From NCBI GenBank assembly GCA_017399175.1, contig JAFQEE010000065.1:29360-93359 (forward strand): a DNA stretch of 64,000 nucleotides, in the 5' to 3' direction. Every line of letters begins with the position of its first letter. Positions within the stretch are counted from its first letter, which is position 1. Made by a program: the position numbers and the translations under genes. Below, in pieces: positions 43,734-51,655 of the stretch. The stretch is from Clostridia bacterium. GTDB taxonomy: Bacteria > Bacillota > Clostridia > Oscillospirales > Acutalibacteraceae. The notes beneath the pieces are model-generated. The model saw nothing but the letters and a program-made list of their open reading frames with translations, did not search any database and had not been told where the DNA came from.

Positions 43734-46259
43734 ATGAATTTAGCTCAAACAGTTAAAAACGGTGTTGACCTGGTTAAAACCCATTGGAAAACACCACCTA
43801 AAGGCAGATATATGCCTTACCGTGAAATTGCTGCTTATTCCGGCGGTGGTATCGGTGCTTACATGATTATCACTTTAGGTAATGCATGTCTTTTATCTAT
43901 GGGTAATACTCTTATCTCCTCCACACTCGGTGTTGGTGCAACAGATGTGTACTTACTCTATGTTATCGCTATTCTCGTCAATATTCCTTTCACAGGACTT
44001 CGTGCGACAATTATTGATAACACAAGAAACAAAGCAGGTAAATATCGTCCGTACATTGTAAGAATGGCTATTCCTTCTGCTATTATTTGTAATATTTTTG
44101 TATGGTTCCCTTATGATAAGTTGAGTCTTATCGTCGGTGAAGGCATGATATTCGGCAGAGAAAAAGATTATGTGGCTAAATGTGCTTTAATTCTTATTCT
44201 GAATATCATATTGAACTTTATCTATTATTTCTTCTATGACGGATATGAAAATCTTATTCACGTTCTTTCTCCTAACACACAGGAAAGAGCTGACGTACAA
44301 TCAGTCAAGAGCGTTGTTTATTCTTTCGCTCCTACAATTGTTAATCTTTTCACGCCGATTATTGCTCGTAACCTTTTCCACACAAACACAACAGATATCC
44401 GTGTTTACAGATTCCTCTATCCTATCCTTGCTGTTTTAGGTATTCTTCTTTGTATTATAGTTTATAAATATACAGAAGAAAAAATTGTTCAGGCAAGAAC
44501 CCATGTTGTACAGATTAAGTTTACAGACGCTCTTCGTGCAGTTGCAAAGAATAAGTACTTCTGGATTATATCTCTTGCAGGTTGGATTGGTTTCCTCGAA
44601 TCAGCATACGCAAACATTCTCAACTGGCTCTACAACTACGGTGGTGCTTGTAACGGTAATGTTTACGGTCTTGTTGTTACACTTTACGGTAATGCTTCCC
44701 TCTGGGGTATGATTGCAGCTCCTTTCTGTATCAGAAAATGGGGTAAAAAGGCTGTTCTTGTTGTTACAAATCTTATGAACGTTGTTTTCATTCTTATGAT
44801 GCTTCCGTTCACTCAAGAAATCAACAACCTTACAATCTGGCTTGTTATGGGTTGTCTTTACCTCAACGCTTTGATGGGTTCATTTGCTCATATCCTTAAC
44901 CCGACAATTCAGGCTGACATCCGTGACTATCAGCAGTATCAGACAGGAGAAAGAATTGATGGTATGTTCTCTGCTGTTGCTACAATCGGTACTGTTATTA
45001 CACTTGGTACATCTGCTGTTCTTCCTGTTATCTATGAAAAGGGCGGTATTACAGCTGAAATTGCTAAAAAGGTTACATCAGACCCTGATGTTTTAAATCG
45101 TGTTCTTGGCGACGGTAAAACTGTTGGTCAGATTCTTGCAGAACAAATGGCAAATGGTCAGAACAACTATGTTAACCCATATTCCGCACTGTATGATTTG
45201 GATATTTTCATTCCTCTCGTTCATGCCCTCATTATTATTGCTGCTGTTGGCGCATTCATGAATGTTATTCCTTTCTTCTGGTATGACTTTAATGAAAAAA
45301 AGCAAAAGTCAATTATCCGTGTTCTTAAAGTTCGTGCTCTTTTTGAAGACTATGGTAACGGAATTGTTGACGACGGCAATCTTGTTGAAGGTATTGACCT
45401 TATCAGAAATGCTAAGGAGATGGCAACAAAAACTCCAATGGTTCTTGATAAGGAATCATATAAAGCTGTTAAGGATAAGGCTGAAAAGAAAGCTGCTAAA
45501 AAAGCTTACAGAGATGCTGTTAACTATAATGAAGAAATTGAAATCAGCAAGTTTGTTTGTGAAGAACTTGATAAGTTCTCAACTGACACATTCAAGTATC
45601 AGTACAATGTTCAGAAGGGCATCTATGATGCAGGTCTTGCAGGTCTTAAACTTATGACTCTTGATGAAATCAATAGCGAAATGGCTAATGCTAAAGCAAT
45701 GCCAAAATCAACTAAGGAAGAAATAGATATTCGTAAGTTTGCTATTGAAGTTGCAAGAAATAAGAAGTCAGCTTTCAAGGCACTCAACAAGTATTTTGCA
45801 AATGAAGAACTTGTTCAGCCGGACTTTGCAGAACTTGAGAAGCTATTTGATGTTGAAGATGCGTGTGATGACAAACTCAAGGCACTTTACCTTGAATTAA
45901 GCGACGCTAAAAAGGCTAAAGATTCTGCAAAAGCTAAGTCACTTAAAGCTGATATCAAGTCCTACGAAGCTAAAAAGGCAGAAGCACATAAAGCTTCTAA
46001 AATTGAAATGGACAGACACGCATATTTCGCTCGTGCTGCAAAACCATATCTTGATGCTGAAAAACTCGTAAAACAAGAAGAAAACTACAAGCATCTTGAT
46101 GATATTGCAGAAATGTATGACGATGCAAAAGCTCGTTATGAAGCTGAACTTGCTGCACAGGAAGCAAAGGCTCTTAAAGAAAAGGCTGAAGCTGAGGCAT
46201 ATGCTGCACAGTTGAAAGCTGAAAAGGCTGCTAAAAAAGCTGCAAAGAAAAATAAATAA
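43734..46259 (+). CDS. MFS/GPH-like sugar symporter with long C-terminal helical tail
   Basis: An 841-aa membrane protein. The first 520 residues or so have 12 membrane segments and look like the glycoside-pentoside-hexuronide (melibiose) symporter group: YREIAAYSGGGIGAYM, a DNTRNKAGKYRPYI loop like the D-x-x-R-x-K-x-G-x-x-R-P motif, and DYQQYQTGERIDGMF. Residues about 525-841 are a cytosolic Lys/Ala/Glu-rich extension, strongly helical, probably coiled coil, ending AEKAAKKAAKKNK. Symporters in this group are normally 450-500 aa, so the tail is unusual. AAGGAG precedes ATG 43734. A sugar substrate is an inference. Confidence 0.82.
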   Translation: MNLAQTVKNGVDLVKTHWKTPPKGRYMPYREIAAYSGGGIGAYMIITLGNACLLSMGNTLISSTLGVGATDVYLLYVIAILVNIPFTGLRATIIDNTRNKAGKYRPYIVRMAIPSAIICNIFVWFPYDKLSLIVGEGMIFGREKDYVAKCALILILNIILNFIYYFFYDGYENLIHVLSPNTQERADVQSVKSVVYSFAPTIVNLFTPIIARNLFHTNTTDIRVYRFLYPILAVLGILLCIIVYKYTEEKIVQARTHVVQIKFTDALRAVAKNKYFWIISLAGWIGFLESAYANILNWLYNYGGACNGNVYGLVVTLYGNASLWGMIAAPFCIRKWGKKAVLVVTNLMNVVFILMMLPFTQEINNLTIWLVMGCLYLNALMGSFAHILNPTIQADIRDYQQYQTGERIDGMFSAVATIGTVITLGTSAVLPVIYEKGGITAEIAKKVTSDPDVLNRVLGDGKTVGQILAEQMANGQNNYVNPYSALYDLDIFIPLVHALIIIAAVGAFMNVIPFFWYDFNEKKQKSIIRVLKVRALFEDYGNGIVDDGNLVEGIDLIRNAKEMATKTPMVLDKESYKAVKDKAEKKAAKKAYRDAVNYNEEIEISKFVCEELDKFSTDTFKYQYNVQKGIYDAGLAGLKLMTLDEINSEMANAKAMPKSTKEEIDIRKFAIEVARNKKSAFKALNKYFANEELVQPDFAELEKLFDVEDACDDKLKALYLELSDAKKAKDSAKAKSLKADIKSYEAKKAEAHKASKIEMDRHAYFARAAKPYLDAEKLVKQEENYKHLDDIAEMYDDAKARYEAELAAQEAKALKEKAEAEAYAAQLKAEKAAKKAAKKNK

Positions 46260-46274
46260 TTGAATATAATATTG

Positions 46275-46305
46275 AAAAAGCCAACACAAATGTGTTGGCT
46301 TTTTT
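46275..46305 (+). terminator. Terminator of the GPH-like transporter gene
   Basis: Perfect stem AAAAAGCCAACACA with a 3-4 base loop and a U run, 15 nt after the stop codon. Confidence 0.93.
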
Positions 46306-46334
46306 GATAGCTTATTATAACGGTAAATTGGAGG

Positions 46335-46488
46335 TTGTCGGGGACATCGCGATTACCCTCCCTCACCGAGGGAGGTGGCATTTTCGTAAGAAAATGACGG
46401 AGGGAGTTTGTTGATTTAATTAGTAACTCCCTCTTCGTTCGACAGCTCCCTCAAGGAGGGAGCGGAATGGTTTCTATATCCCCGACAA
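46335..46488. repeat. Nested palindromic repeat
   Basis: Outer arms TTGTCGGGGA (46335-46344) and TCCCCGACAA (46479-46488) enclose a run of CCTCCCTC...GAGGGAGG hairpins with a TTTTCGTAAGAAAA hairpin between them and CTCCCTC...GAGGGAG at the end. One repeat appears inserted into another. No gene is present in the gap 46306-46505. Confidence 0.8.
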
Positions 46489-46505
46489 ATTATATTTTAT
46501 TTAAT

Positions 46506-46538
46506 AAAAAAATCCCTGTACTTTTGTGAGTACAGGGA
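46506..46538 (-). terminator. Terminator of rpoD
   Basis: Perfect stem TCCCTGTACT with loop TTTGTG, followed on the minus strand by a U run of seven, about 18 nt after the rpoD stop. Confidence 0.92.
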
Positions 46539-46556
46539 ATTATCATTTTAATTGTA

Positions 46557-47648
46557 TTAATCTAGGAAATCGCGAAGTTTTTTACTTCTGCTTGGGTGAC
46601 GGAGCTTTCGGAGAGCCTTTGCTTCAATCTGACGGATACGCTCACGAGTAACATTAAATTCCCTACCAACTTCTTCGAGTGTTCTTGGGTGACCGTCTTC
46701 AAGACCGAAACGAAGTGAAAGAACTTTTTCTTCACGAGGAGTAAGTGTTTTAAGAACCTCTGCAAGCTGTTCTTTAAGAAGCGAAATTGATGCTGCGTCT
46801 GCCGGTGAAAGTGCTTCATCATCAGGAATGAAATCTCCTAAATGGCTGTCCTCCTCCTCGCCTATTGGTGTTTCAAGTGAAACAGGCTCCTGTGCAAGAC
46901 GAAGAATTTCACGAACTTTATCAGGACTCATATTGAGTTCTTCTGCAATTTCTTCTGCTGACGGGTCATGACCGTTCTTATGAAGAAGCTGACTGCTTGT
47001 CTTTTTAACCTTGTTGATTGTTTCAACCATATGAACAGGAATACGGATTGTTCTTGCCTGGTCAGCAATAGCACGAGTAATCGCCTGTCTAATCCACCAA
47101 GTTGCATAAGTAGAGAATTTAAATCCCTTTGTATAGTCAAACTTTTCAGCAGCCTTTAAAAGACCAAGGTTACCCTCCTGAATAAGGTCAAGGAACTGCA
47201 TTCCGCGACCTACATAACGCTTTGCGATACTGACAACCAGACGGAGATTTGCTTCTTCGAGTCGTCTTTTTGCCTTTTCATCATTTTCTGAAATACGGAT
47301 TGCAAGTTCAATTTCTTCTTCTGATGTAAGAAGCGGAACACGGCCGATTTCCTTAAGATAAACTCTTACAGGGTCATCAATAACAAGAGATTTGCTGTCA
47401 CCTAATCCGCCATCGTCGGTTTTTGCCATATCTGATTCGTCTGCAATAGCATCTCGTGCCATATCACCAAGGTCATCAATAAGCTCAATGTTATTTGTTT
47501 CAATCATTTCATAAAGCTTATCAAGCTCATCCATATCAATATCAAGCTCGATAATAGCATTGTCGATTTCCTGAGTTGTGAGTTTACCAATTGCTTTACC
47601 CTTTTCAATCAATGCTTTTAATGCTAATTTTTTATCCATCATTTCCAT
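46557..47648 (-). CDS. rpoD: RNA polymerase sigma factor RpoD (SigA)
   Basis: Primary sigma factor, 363 aa. A short acidic region 1.1 precedes [17 protein letters not shown] (region 1.2); region 2 has [19 protein letters not shown] for -10 melting; region 3 follows; region 4 ends with [20 protein letters not shown] for -35 binding. Length is typical of Firmicutes SigA. AAGGAG lies 7 nt before the ATG. It is the last gene of dgt-dnaG-rpoD, the macromolecular synthesis arrangement. Confidence 0.97.
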   Translation of the reverse strand: MEMMDKKLALKALIEKGKAIGKLTTQEIDNAIIELDIDMDELDKLYEMIETNNIELIDDLGDMARDAIADESDMAKTDDGGLGDSKSLVIDDPVRVYLKEIGRVPLLTSEEEIELAIRISENDEKAKRRLEEANLRLVVSIAKRYVGRGMQFLDLIQEGNLGLLKAAEKFDYTKGFKFSTYATWWIRQAITRAIADQARTIRIPVHMVETINKVKKTSSQLLHKNGHDPSAEEIAEELNMSPDKVREILRLAQEPVSLETPIGEEEDSHLGDFIPDDEALSPADAASISLLKEQLAEVLKTLTPREEKVLSLRFGLEDGHPRTLEEVGREFNVTRERIRQIEAKALRKLRHPSRSKKLRDFLD

Positions 47649-47672
47649 ATTTTTTCTCCTTCATATTTTAAA

Positions 47673-49415
47673 CTATTCTTTAAAAAACTTTAAAAAATCC
47701 TCATCACTTATGTCATCCCCATTGTGAATTACTTTTTTGTTTTTTTCACCAAGGATGACATTTATACAATCCTCACACTCTGCATAAGTGTTTTTAAGAG
47801 TATGGGAAATTGTCTGAATTTTCGCTACTGCACTGATTTCATCTTCCGTAAGTTCGCCGTATAAGAATGAAATTTCAGCAGATTTTCCTTCACGAAGACG
47901 GTCAGTAACCGACTTGAATATTCTACGGTTAAAATCGGTAATATAATCATCTGCAGATAGTTTTTCATCAATGCCTGTCAAGAATTCAGGATTTGCCATA
48001 ACAAGTGCTATGAGCATTTCCTCCGCCTTTGCTGCACGATAAAACATTCTGCGTTGCGGATTCAGTTTATCGAGAATATCATCTTTCTTTTGTATTTCTG
48101 TAAATTCTCGTTTTTGTGCCGTTGATTGATTTCGTTTTGCCTGACGCTTTGCTTCGGAAACAATTACATCTTTTGAAACTGAAAGCTCGTCGGCAATTCT
48201 TGAAGCATAAATTTCAAGTTCAATTGCACCGACAGTTGAAAGAACTTTTATTGCTGCCTGAAGATATTGGCGTTTACCGTCATCACTTGCAACATCATAC
48301 TTATTATGTTCACGCAAAAGAGCAAATTCAACTTCGTTAGCAGCACCCGTGATTATGGCTTTCATTTTTTCAACACCATAATTTTTAATAATTTCATCAG
48401 GGTCTTTGCCACCGCTTAAATGAAGAACCTTAATTTTAGCAGATGTTTTCTTGAATATACTCAACGCTCTTGCGGCGGCTTTCTGTCCTGCTTCGTCAGC
48501 ATCATATGAAATCAGAATTTCTGATGCGTATCGTGAAAGCAACTGTGCCTGTTCACTTGTAAGCGCCGTGCCGAGTCCCGCAACTGCATTTGTAAACCCT
48601 GCCTGATGCAGTGCAATAACATCCATATATCCTTCACAGAGAATAAGATTGTCTTTACCGCTTTTTTTCGCAAGATTAAGTGCAAAAACACCCATACTCT
48701 TTTTATAAACCAAAGTATCAGATGTGTTAAGATATTTTGGTTTTGAGTCATCCATAACTCGTCCGCCGAAAGCAATAACATTTCCCTTGACATCAATAAT
48801 CGGGAACATTACACGGTTACGGAAATTGTCGTAAATGTTGTTGGGATTCTTCTGTGAACGCCTTGCCAGATTGGCATACACAAGTTCATCCTTTGTGTAT
48901 CCTTTTCCTAACATATAGTTAGTAAGTGCATTAAAAGAATCGGGAGCAAAACCAAGACCAAAGCGTTTGATTGTATCGTCAGTAAGTCCCCTGTTTCTAA
49001 AATAAGTATAACCAACTGCACCGTCAGGTGTGGTCAAGCACTTAAAGAAAAATCTTGCTGCATCACGATTAGCCTCCAGCATACGGAGTCTTCGTTTATT
49101 CATTGTGTTATCATAACTGTTTTCGTCCGGCATTTGGAGACCAACGCGGTCAGCCAGAAATCTTACAGCATCAATATAATCAAGATTTTCAATATTTTTT
49201 ATAAATGTTATAACATCGCCACCGTTACCACAGCCAAAGCAATAATATGACTGTGTATCGGGATAGACGGTGAATGATGCCGTTTTCTCACCGTGAAAAG
49301 GACAAAGCCCTTTGCTTATTCTTCCTGCGCGTTTAAGGTTAACATAGGAGGAAATTGTACTTTCAATATCGGCACGGTTTCTCAGTTCCATTAAAAAGTC
49401 ATCTGATAATGCCAC
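47673..49415 (-). CDS. dnaG: DNA primase
   Basis: Makes RNA primers for replication. The product is 580 aa. The N-terminal zinc finger has CPFHGEKTASF and YYCFGCGNGGD (Cys-x2-His ... Cys-x2-Cys). The TOPRIM core has LILCEGYMDVIALHQ and ISYDADEAG. The C-terminal domain binds the DnaB-type helicase. The start is GTG 49415 overlapping the dgt stop (TAGTG), with GAGGAGG upstream; 25 nt separate it from rpoD. Confidence 0.96.
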   Translation of the reverse strand: MALSDDFLMELRNRADIESTISSYVNLKRAGRISKGLCPFHGEKTASFTVYPDTQSYYCFGCGNGGDVITFIKNIENLDYIDAVRFLADRVGLQMPDENSYDNTMNKRRLRMLEANRDAARFFFKCLTTPDGAVGYTYFRNRGLTDDTIKRFGLGFAPDSFNALTNYMLGKGYTKDELVYANLARRSQKNPNNIYDNFRNRVMFPIIDVKGNVIAFGGRVMDDSKPKYLNTSDTLVYKKSMGVFALNLAKKSGKDNLILCEGYMDVIALHQAGFTNAVAGLGTALTSEQAQLLSRYASEILISYDADEAGQKAAARALSIFKKTSAKIKVLHLSGGKDPDEIIKNYGVEKMKAIITGAANEVEFALLREHNKYDVASDDGKRQYLQAAIKVLSTVGAIELEIYASRIADELSVSKDVIVSEAKRQAKRNQSTAQKREFTEIQKKDDILDKLNPQRRMFYRAAKAEEMLIALVMANPEFLTGIDEKLSADDYITDFNRRIFKSVTDRLREGKSAEISFLYGELTEDEISAVAKIQTISHTLKNTYAECEDCINVILGEKNKKVIHNGDDISDEDFLKFFKE

Positions 49416-50431
49416 TAATATTCCTCCTCAAGTCCTATATCCACCCAGGAATCAGGAATAAATATTTTTTTGTATACTGCAAGAAGATAACGGTCGCTCA
49501 TACCCGCAATATAGTCACATGCCGCACGAGAAACGCTTTCTTCGTCAATAATATATTGATAAGCTTTAGAAATTTTTTCAGGATTATTGAGAAAATAATC
49601 ATAAAGACGAATGATGATTTCTATTGCTTTTGTTTCCTCACCCTTACACACGGGATTGGTATATACCTTATCAAACATAAATGAATGAAGTTCGTCAAAA
49701 GGCTGTTGAATACGGTCAGAAAAAACAATATCATCAACGCTGTTTTCAACCACATCAAGAACCATTGTATTAATTCTTGCACTCTTTTTAAAGCCTAATT
49801 CCTTACGGATTGCAAGAGGAATATCCTCCTCACACATAACACCGGCACGGACTGCGTCATCAATATCGTGGTTGATATAAGCGATTTTATCAGCAAGTTT
49901 GACTATTCGTCCTTCAAGAGTGTCAGCCTCTTTACCGCGTGTATGACAAACGATACCGTCACGCACTTCATATGTAAGATTAAGACCTTTACCGCTTTTT
50001 TCAAGTCTTTCCACAACTCTTAAACTCTGTTCAAAATGACGGAAACCTTCCGGCATAACGGAATTGAGTGCTCGCTCCCCTGCGTGTCCGAATGGAGTAT
50101 GTCCCAAGTCGTGACCGAGAGCAATAGCTTCTGTCAAATCTTCATTGAGGTAGAGTCCGTTTGCAATTGTTCGTGCAATCTGTGAAACCTCAAGAGTGTG
50201 AGTAAGTCTTGTTCTGTAATGGTCACCCTCAGGCGACAAGAAAACCTGAGTTTTATGTTTTAATCGACGGAATGAATTTGAATGTATAATTCTGTCCCTG
50301 TCGCGTTGAAAATCAGTTCTTAAGGGGCATTTATCTTCAAGAATTTTTCTTCCTTGAGTATTTACGGAAAGACAAGCCTTATCGGATAACATATTTTTTT
50401 CGTTATTTTCTATTTTTTCTCTTACTGTCAT
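49415..50431 (-). CDS. dgt: dGTP triphosphohydrolase-like protein
   Basis: HD-domain enzyme of the dGTPase-like family that removes triphosphate from deoxynucleotides. The product is 338 aa from ATG 50431. HD residues are in RLTHTLEVSQIA and ALGHDLGHTPFGHAGE; the N-terminal DFQRDRDRIIHSNSFRRLKHKTQVF is typical of the family. I prefer the ATG at 50431 because AAAGGAGG is 10 nt upstream; the ATG at 50440 is too close. It leads the dgt-dnaG-rpoD operon. Confidence 0.92.
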   Translation of the reverse strand: MTVREKIENNEKNMLSDKACLSVNTQGRKILEDKCPLRTDFQRDRDRIIHSNSFRRLKHKTQVFLSPEGDHYRTRLTHTLEVSQIARTIANGLYLNEDLTEAIALGHDLGHTPFGHAGERALNSVMPEGFRHFEQSLRVVERLEKSGKGLNLTYEVRDGIVCHTRGKEADTLEGRIVKLADKIAYINHDIDDAVRAGVMCEEDIPLAIRKELGFKKSARINTMVLDVVENSVDDIVFSDRIQQPFDELHSFMFDKVYTNPVCKGEETKAIEIIIRLYDYFLNNPEKISKAYQYIIDEESVSRAACDYIAGMSDRYLLAVYKKIFIPDSWVDIGLEEEY

Positions 50432-50458
50432 AATTTCCATACCTCCTTTAAAAACCTT

Positions 50459-50487
50459 TCTATAACTATATACTTTTAAAAATGCAA
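50459..50487 (-). promoter_or_regulatory. Putative promoter of dgt-dnaG-rpoD
   Basis: Minus strand TTGCAT (50487-50482), a 17-nt spacer, then TATAGA (50464-50459), about 28 nt before the dgt ATG. Both boxes match the consensus at four of six positions. Confidence 0.45.
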
Positions 50488-50514
50488 AAATCCTTTAATT
50501 TTTTTGAAAAAAAT

Positions 50515-51138
50515 TTAAAATTCGCAAAATTTTTCAGATTCAACAGTCGAAAAAACTTTTCCGTAGCTGAGTTCAGTCAGTTTTGCATTGATATTATCTT
50601 TATTTTCACTCTTAATTCTGAATATAACCTTTACATTATCGGTATATTCTGTGTCAAGAATTACTGTATCTTCACGGGAAAGAAAGTCAGTTAATTTGCC
50701 ATAGAATGTGTAATCACATTCAACAGCCATATCAAGACAATGTGCCATTGTGATTATTTTTGCACTGTCAACACCGATTTTTGCACTGTGAGAATATGCA
50801 CGGACAAGACCGCCACCACCAAGAAGAATACCGCCAAAATATCTTGTTACAACAACACAGACATCCACAAGTCCTTCTTTTTCAAGCACATCAAGAACAG
50901 GCACACCCGCTGTACCCTGTGGTTCACCATCGTCAGAATATCTTTTAATTCCTCCATCACGAAGAATATATGCGTGAACATTATGTGTGGCATCCCAATG
51001 CTTTGACTTGATTTCAGCAATAAAAGCATTTGCTTCTTCTACAGTTGTAACAGGCTTGGCATAGCCGATAAAACGGGAGCGTTTCACAATATATTCGTCA
51101 CTATTAAATTCTTTTACGGTTCTGTATTCAATAGGCAT
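50515..51138 (-). CDS. YigZ/IMPACT family protein
   Basis: A 207-aa protein of the YigZ family: an N-terminal UPF0029/IMPACT domain with KSKHWDATHNVHAYIL and DDGEPQGTAGVPVLD, then RYFGGILLGGGGLVRAYS, and a C-terminal ferredoxin-like domain. The family is widespread, with a role in translation suggested for related eukaryotic proteins. A long palindrome lies directly upstream of its ribosome site. Confidence 0.92.
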   Translation of the reverse strand: MPIEYRTVKEFNSDEYIVKRSRFIGYAKPVTTVEEANAFIAEIKSKHWDATHNVHAYILRDGGIKRYSDDGEPQGTAGVPVLDVLEKEGLVDVCVVVTRYFGGILLGGGGLVRAYSHSAKIGVDSAKIITMAHCLDMAVECDYTFYGKLTDFLSREDTVILDTEYTDNVKVIFRIKSENKDNINAKLTELSYGKVFSTVESEKFCEF

Positions 51139-51154
51139 ATTAAGACCCTCTTTA

Positions 51155-51316
51155 GTAACCGCTGATTAAATCGGGTTGCAATTATCAGCGAGATAGTTTT
51201 TTGTCAGAGCCGTCAAAAAACGCAGGCAATACTTTGTGTATTAACGAGTATTTTGGACGAGTTATGACGGAAAAGTAGCCGCTGAGAATTGTGACCAAGA
51301 TTTAAGAAGCGGTTAC
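51155..51316. repeat. 162-bp imperfect palindrome
   Basis: The outer arms (51155-51190 and 51281-51316, starting GTAACCGCT and ending AGCGGTTAC) match over about 36 bases with few gaps. The inner arms continue the symmetry (GTTTTTTGTCA against TGACGGAAAAG) to the apex TTTGTG inside AATACTTTGTGTATT. It lies between the rpmE terminator and the yigZ start. No ORF is present. Confidence 0.85.
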
Positions 51317-51322
51317 AATAAT

Positions 51323-51355
51323 AAAAACAAAAGGTGGTACTAAAAATGTACCACC
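51323..51355 (-). terminator. Terminator of rpmE
   Basis: Perfect stem GGTGGTAC with loop TAAAAAT, followed on the minus strand by TTTTGTTTTT, 16 nt after the rpmE stop codon. Confidence 0.92.
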
Positions 51356-51371
51356 ATTATGTTTTAAAGAA

Positions 51372-51575
51372 TTATTTTGAAAGATTGTAACGTTTGTTAA
51401 ATCTGTCAACACGTCCGCCTGCGTCAACAAGCTTCTGTTTACCTGTGAAGAATGGGTGGCAATTTGAGCAGATATCAACCTTTAAATCTTCTTTTGTTGA
51501 ACGAGTTTCAAATGTAGCACCACAAGCGCACTTTACTGTTACTGTTTTATACTCTGGATGGAGTCCCTGTTTCAT
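51372..51575 (-). CDS. rpmE: Ribosomal protein L31 (zinc type)
   Basis: Large-subunit ribosomal protein, 67 aa from MKQGLHPEY at 51575. The zinc-binding Cys pattern is present (VKCACGATF and ICSNCHPF), so it is the zinc-containing (C+) form, followed by [24 protein letters not shown] lies before the chosen start; a longer frame opening at GTG 51587 would translate that site. A single gene with its own terminator. Confidence 0.97.
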   Translation of the reverse strand: MKQGLHPEYKTVTVKCACGATFETRSTKEDLKVDICSNCHPFFTGKQKLVDAGGRVDRFNKRYNLSK

Positions 51576-51655
51576 GACAATTGTCACCTCTTTCAGTACT
51601 TATTTACATAGCCTAATAAGTTTATCACAACACTTTATAAAAATCAAGTGTTTTT

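Noticed and set aside
46136-46381. An 81-codon minus-strand frame beginning MPPPSVREGN
   Set aside because: It starts in a palindromic repeat and runs antisense through the symporter tail and its terminator.
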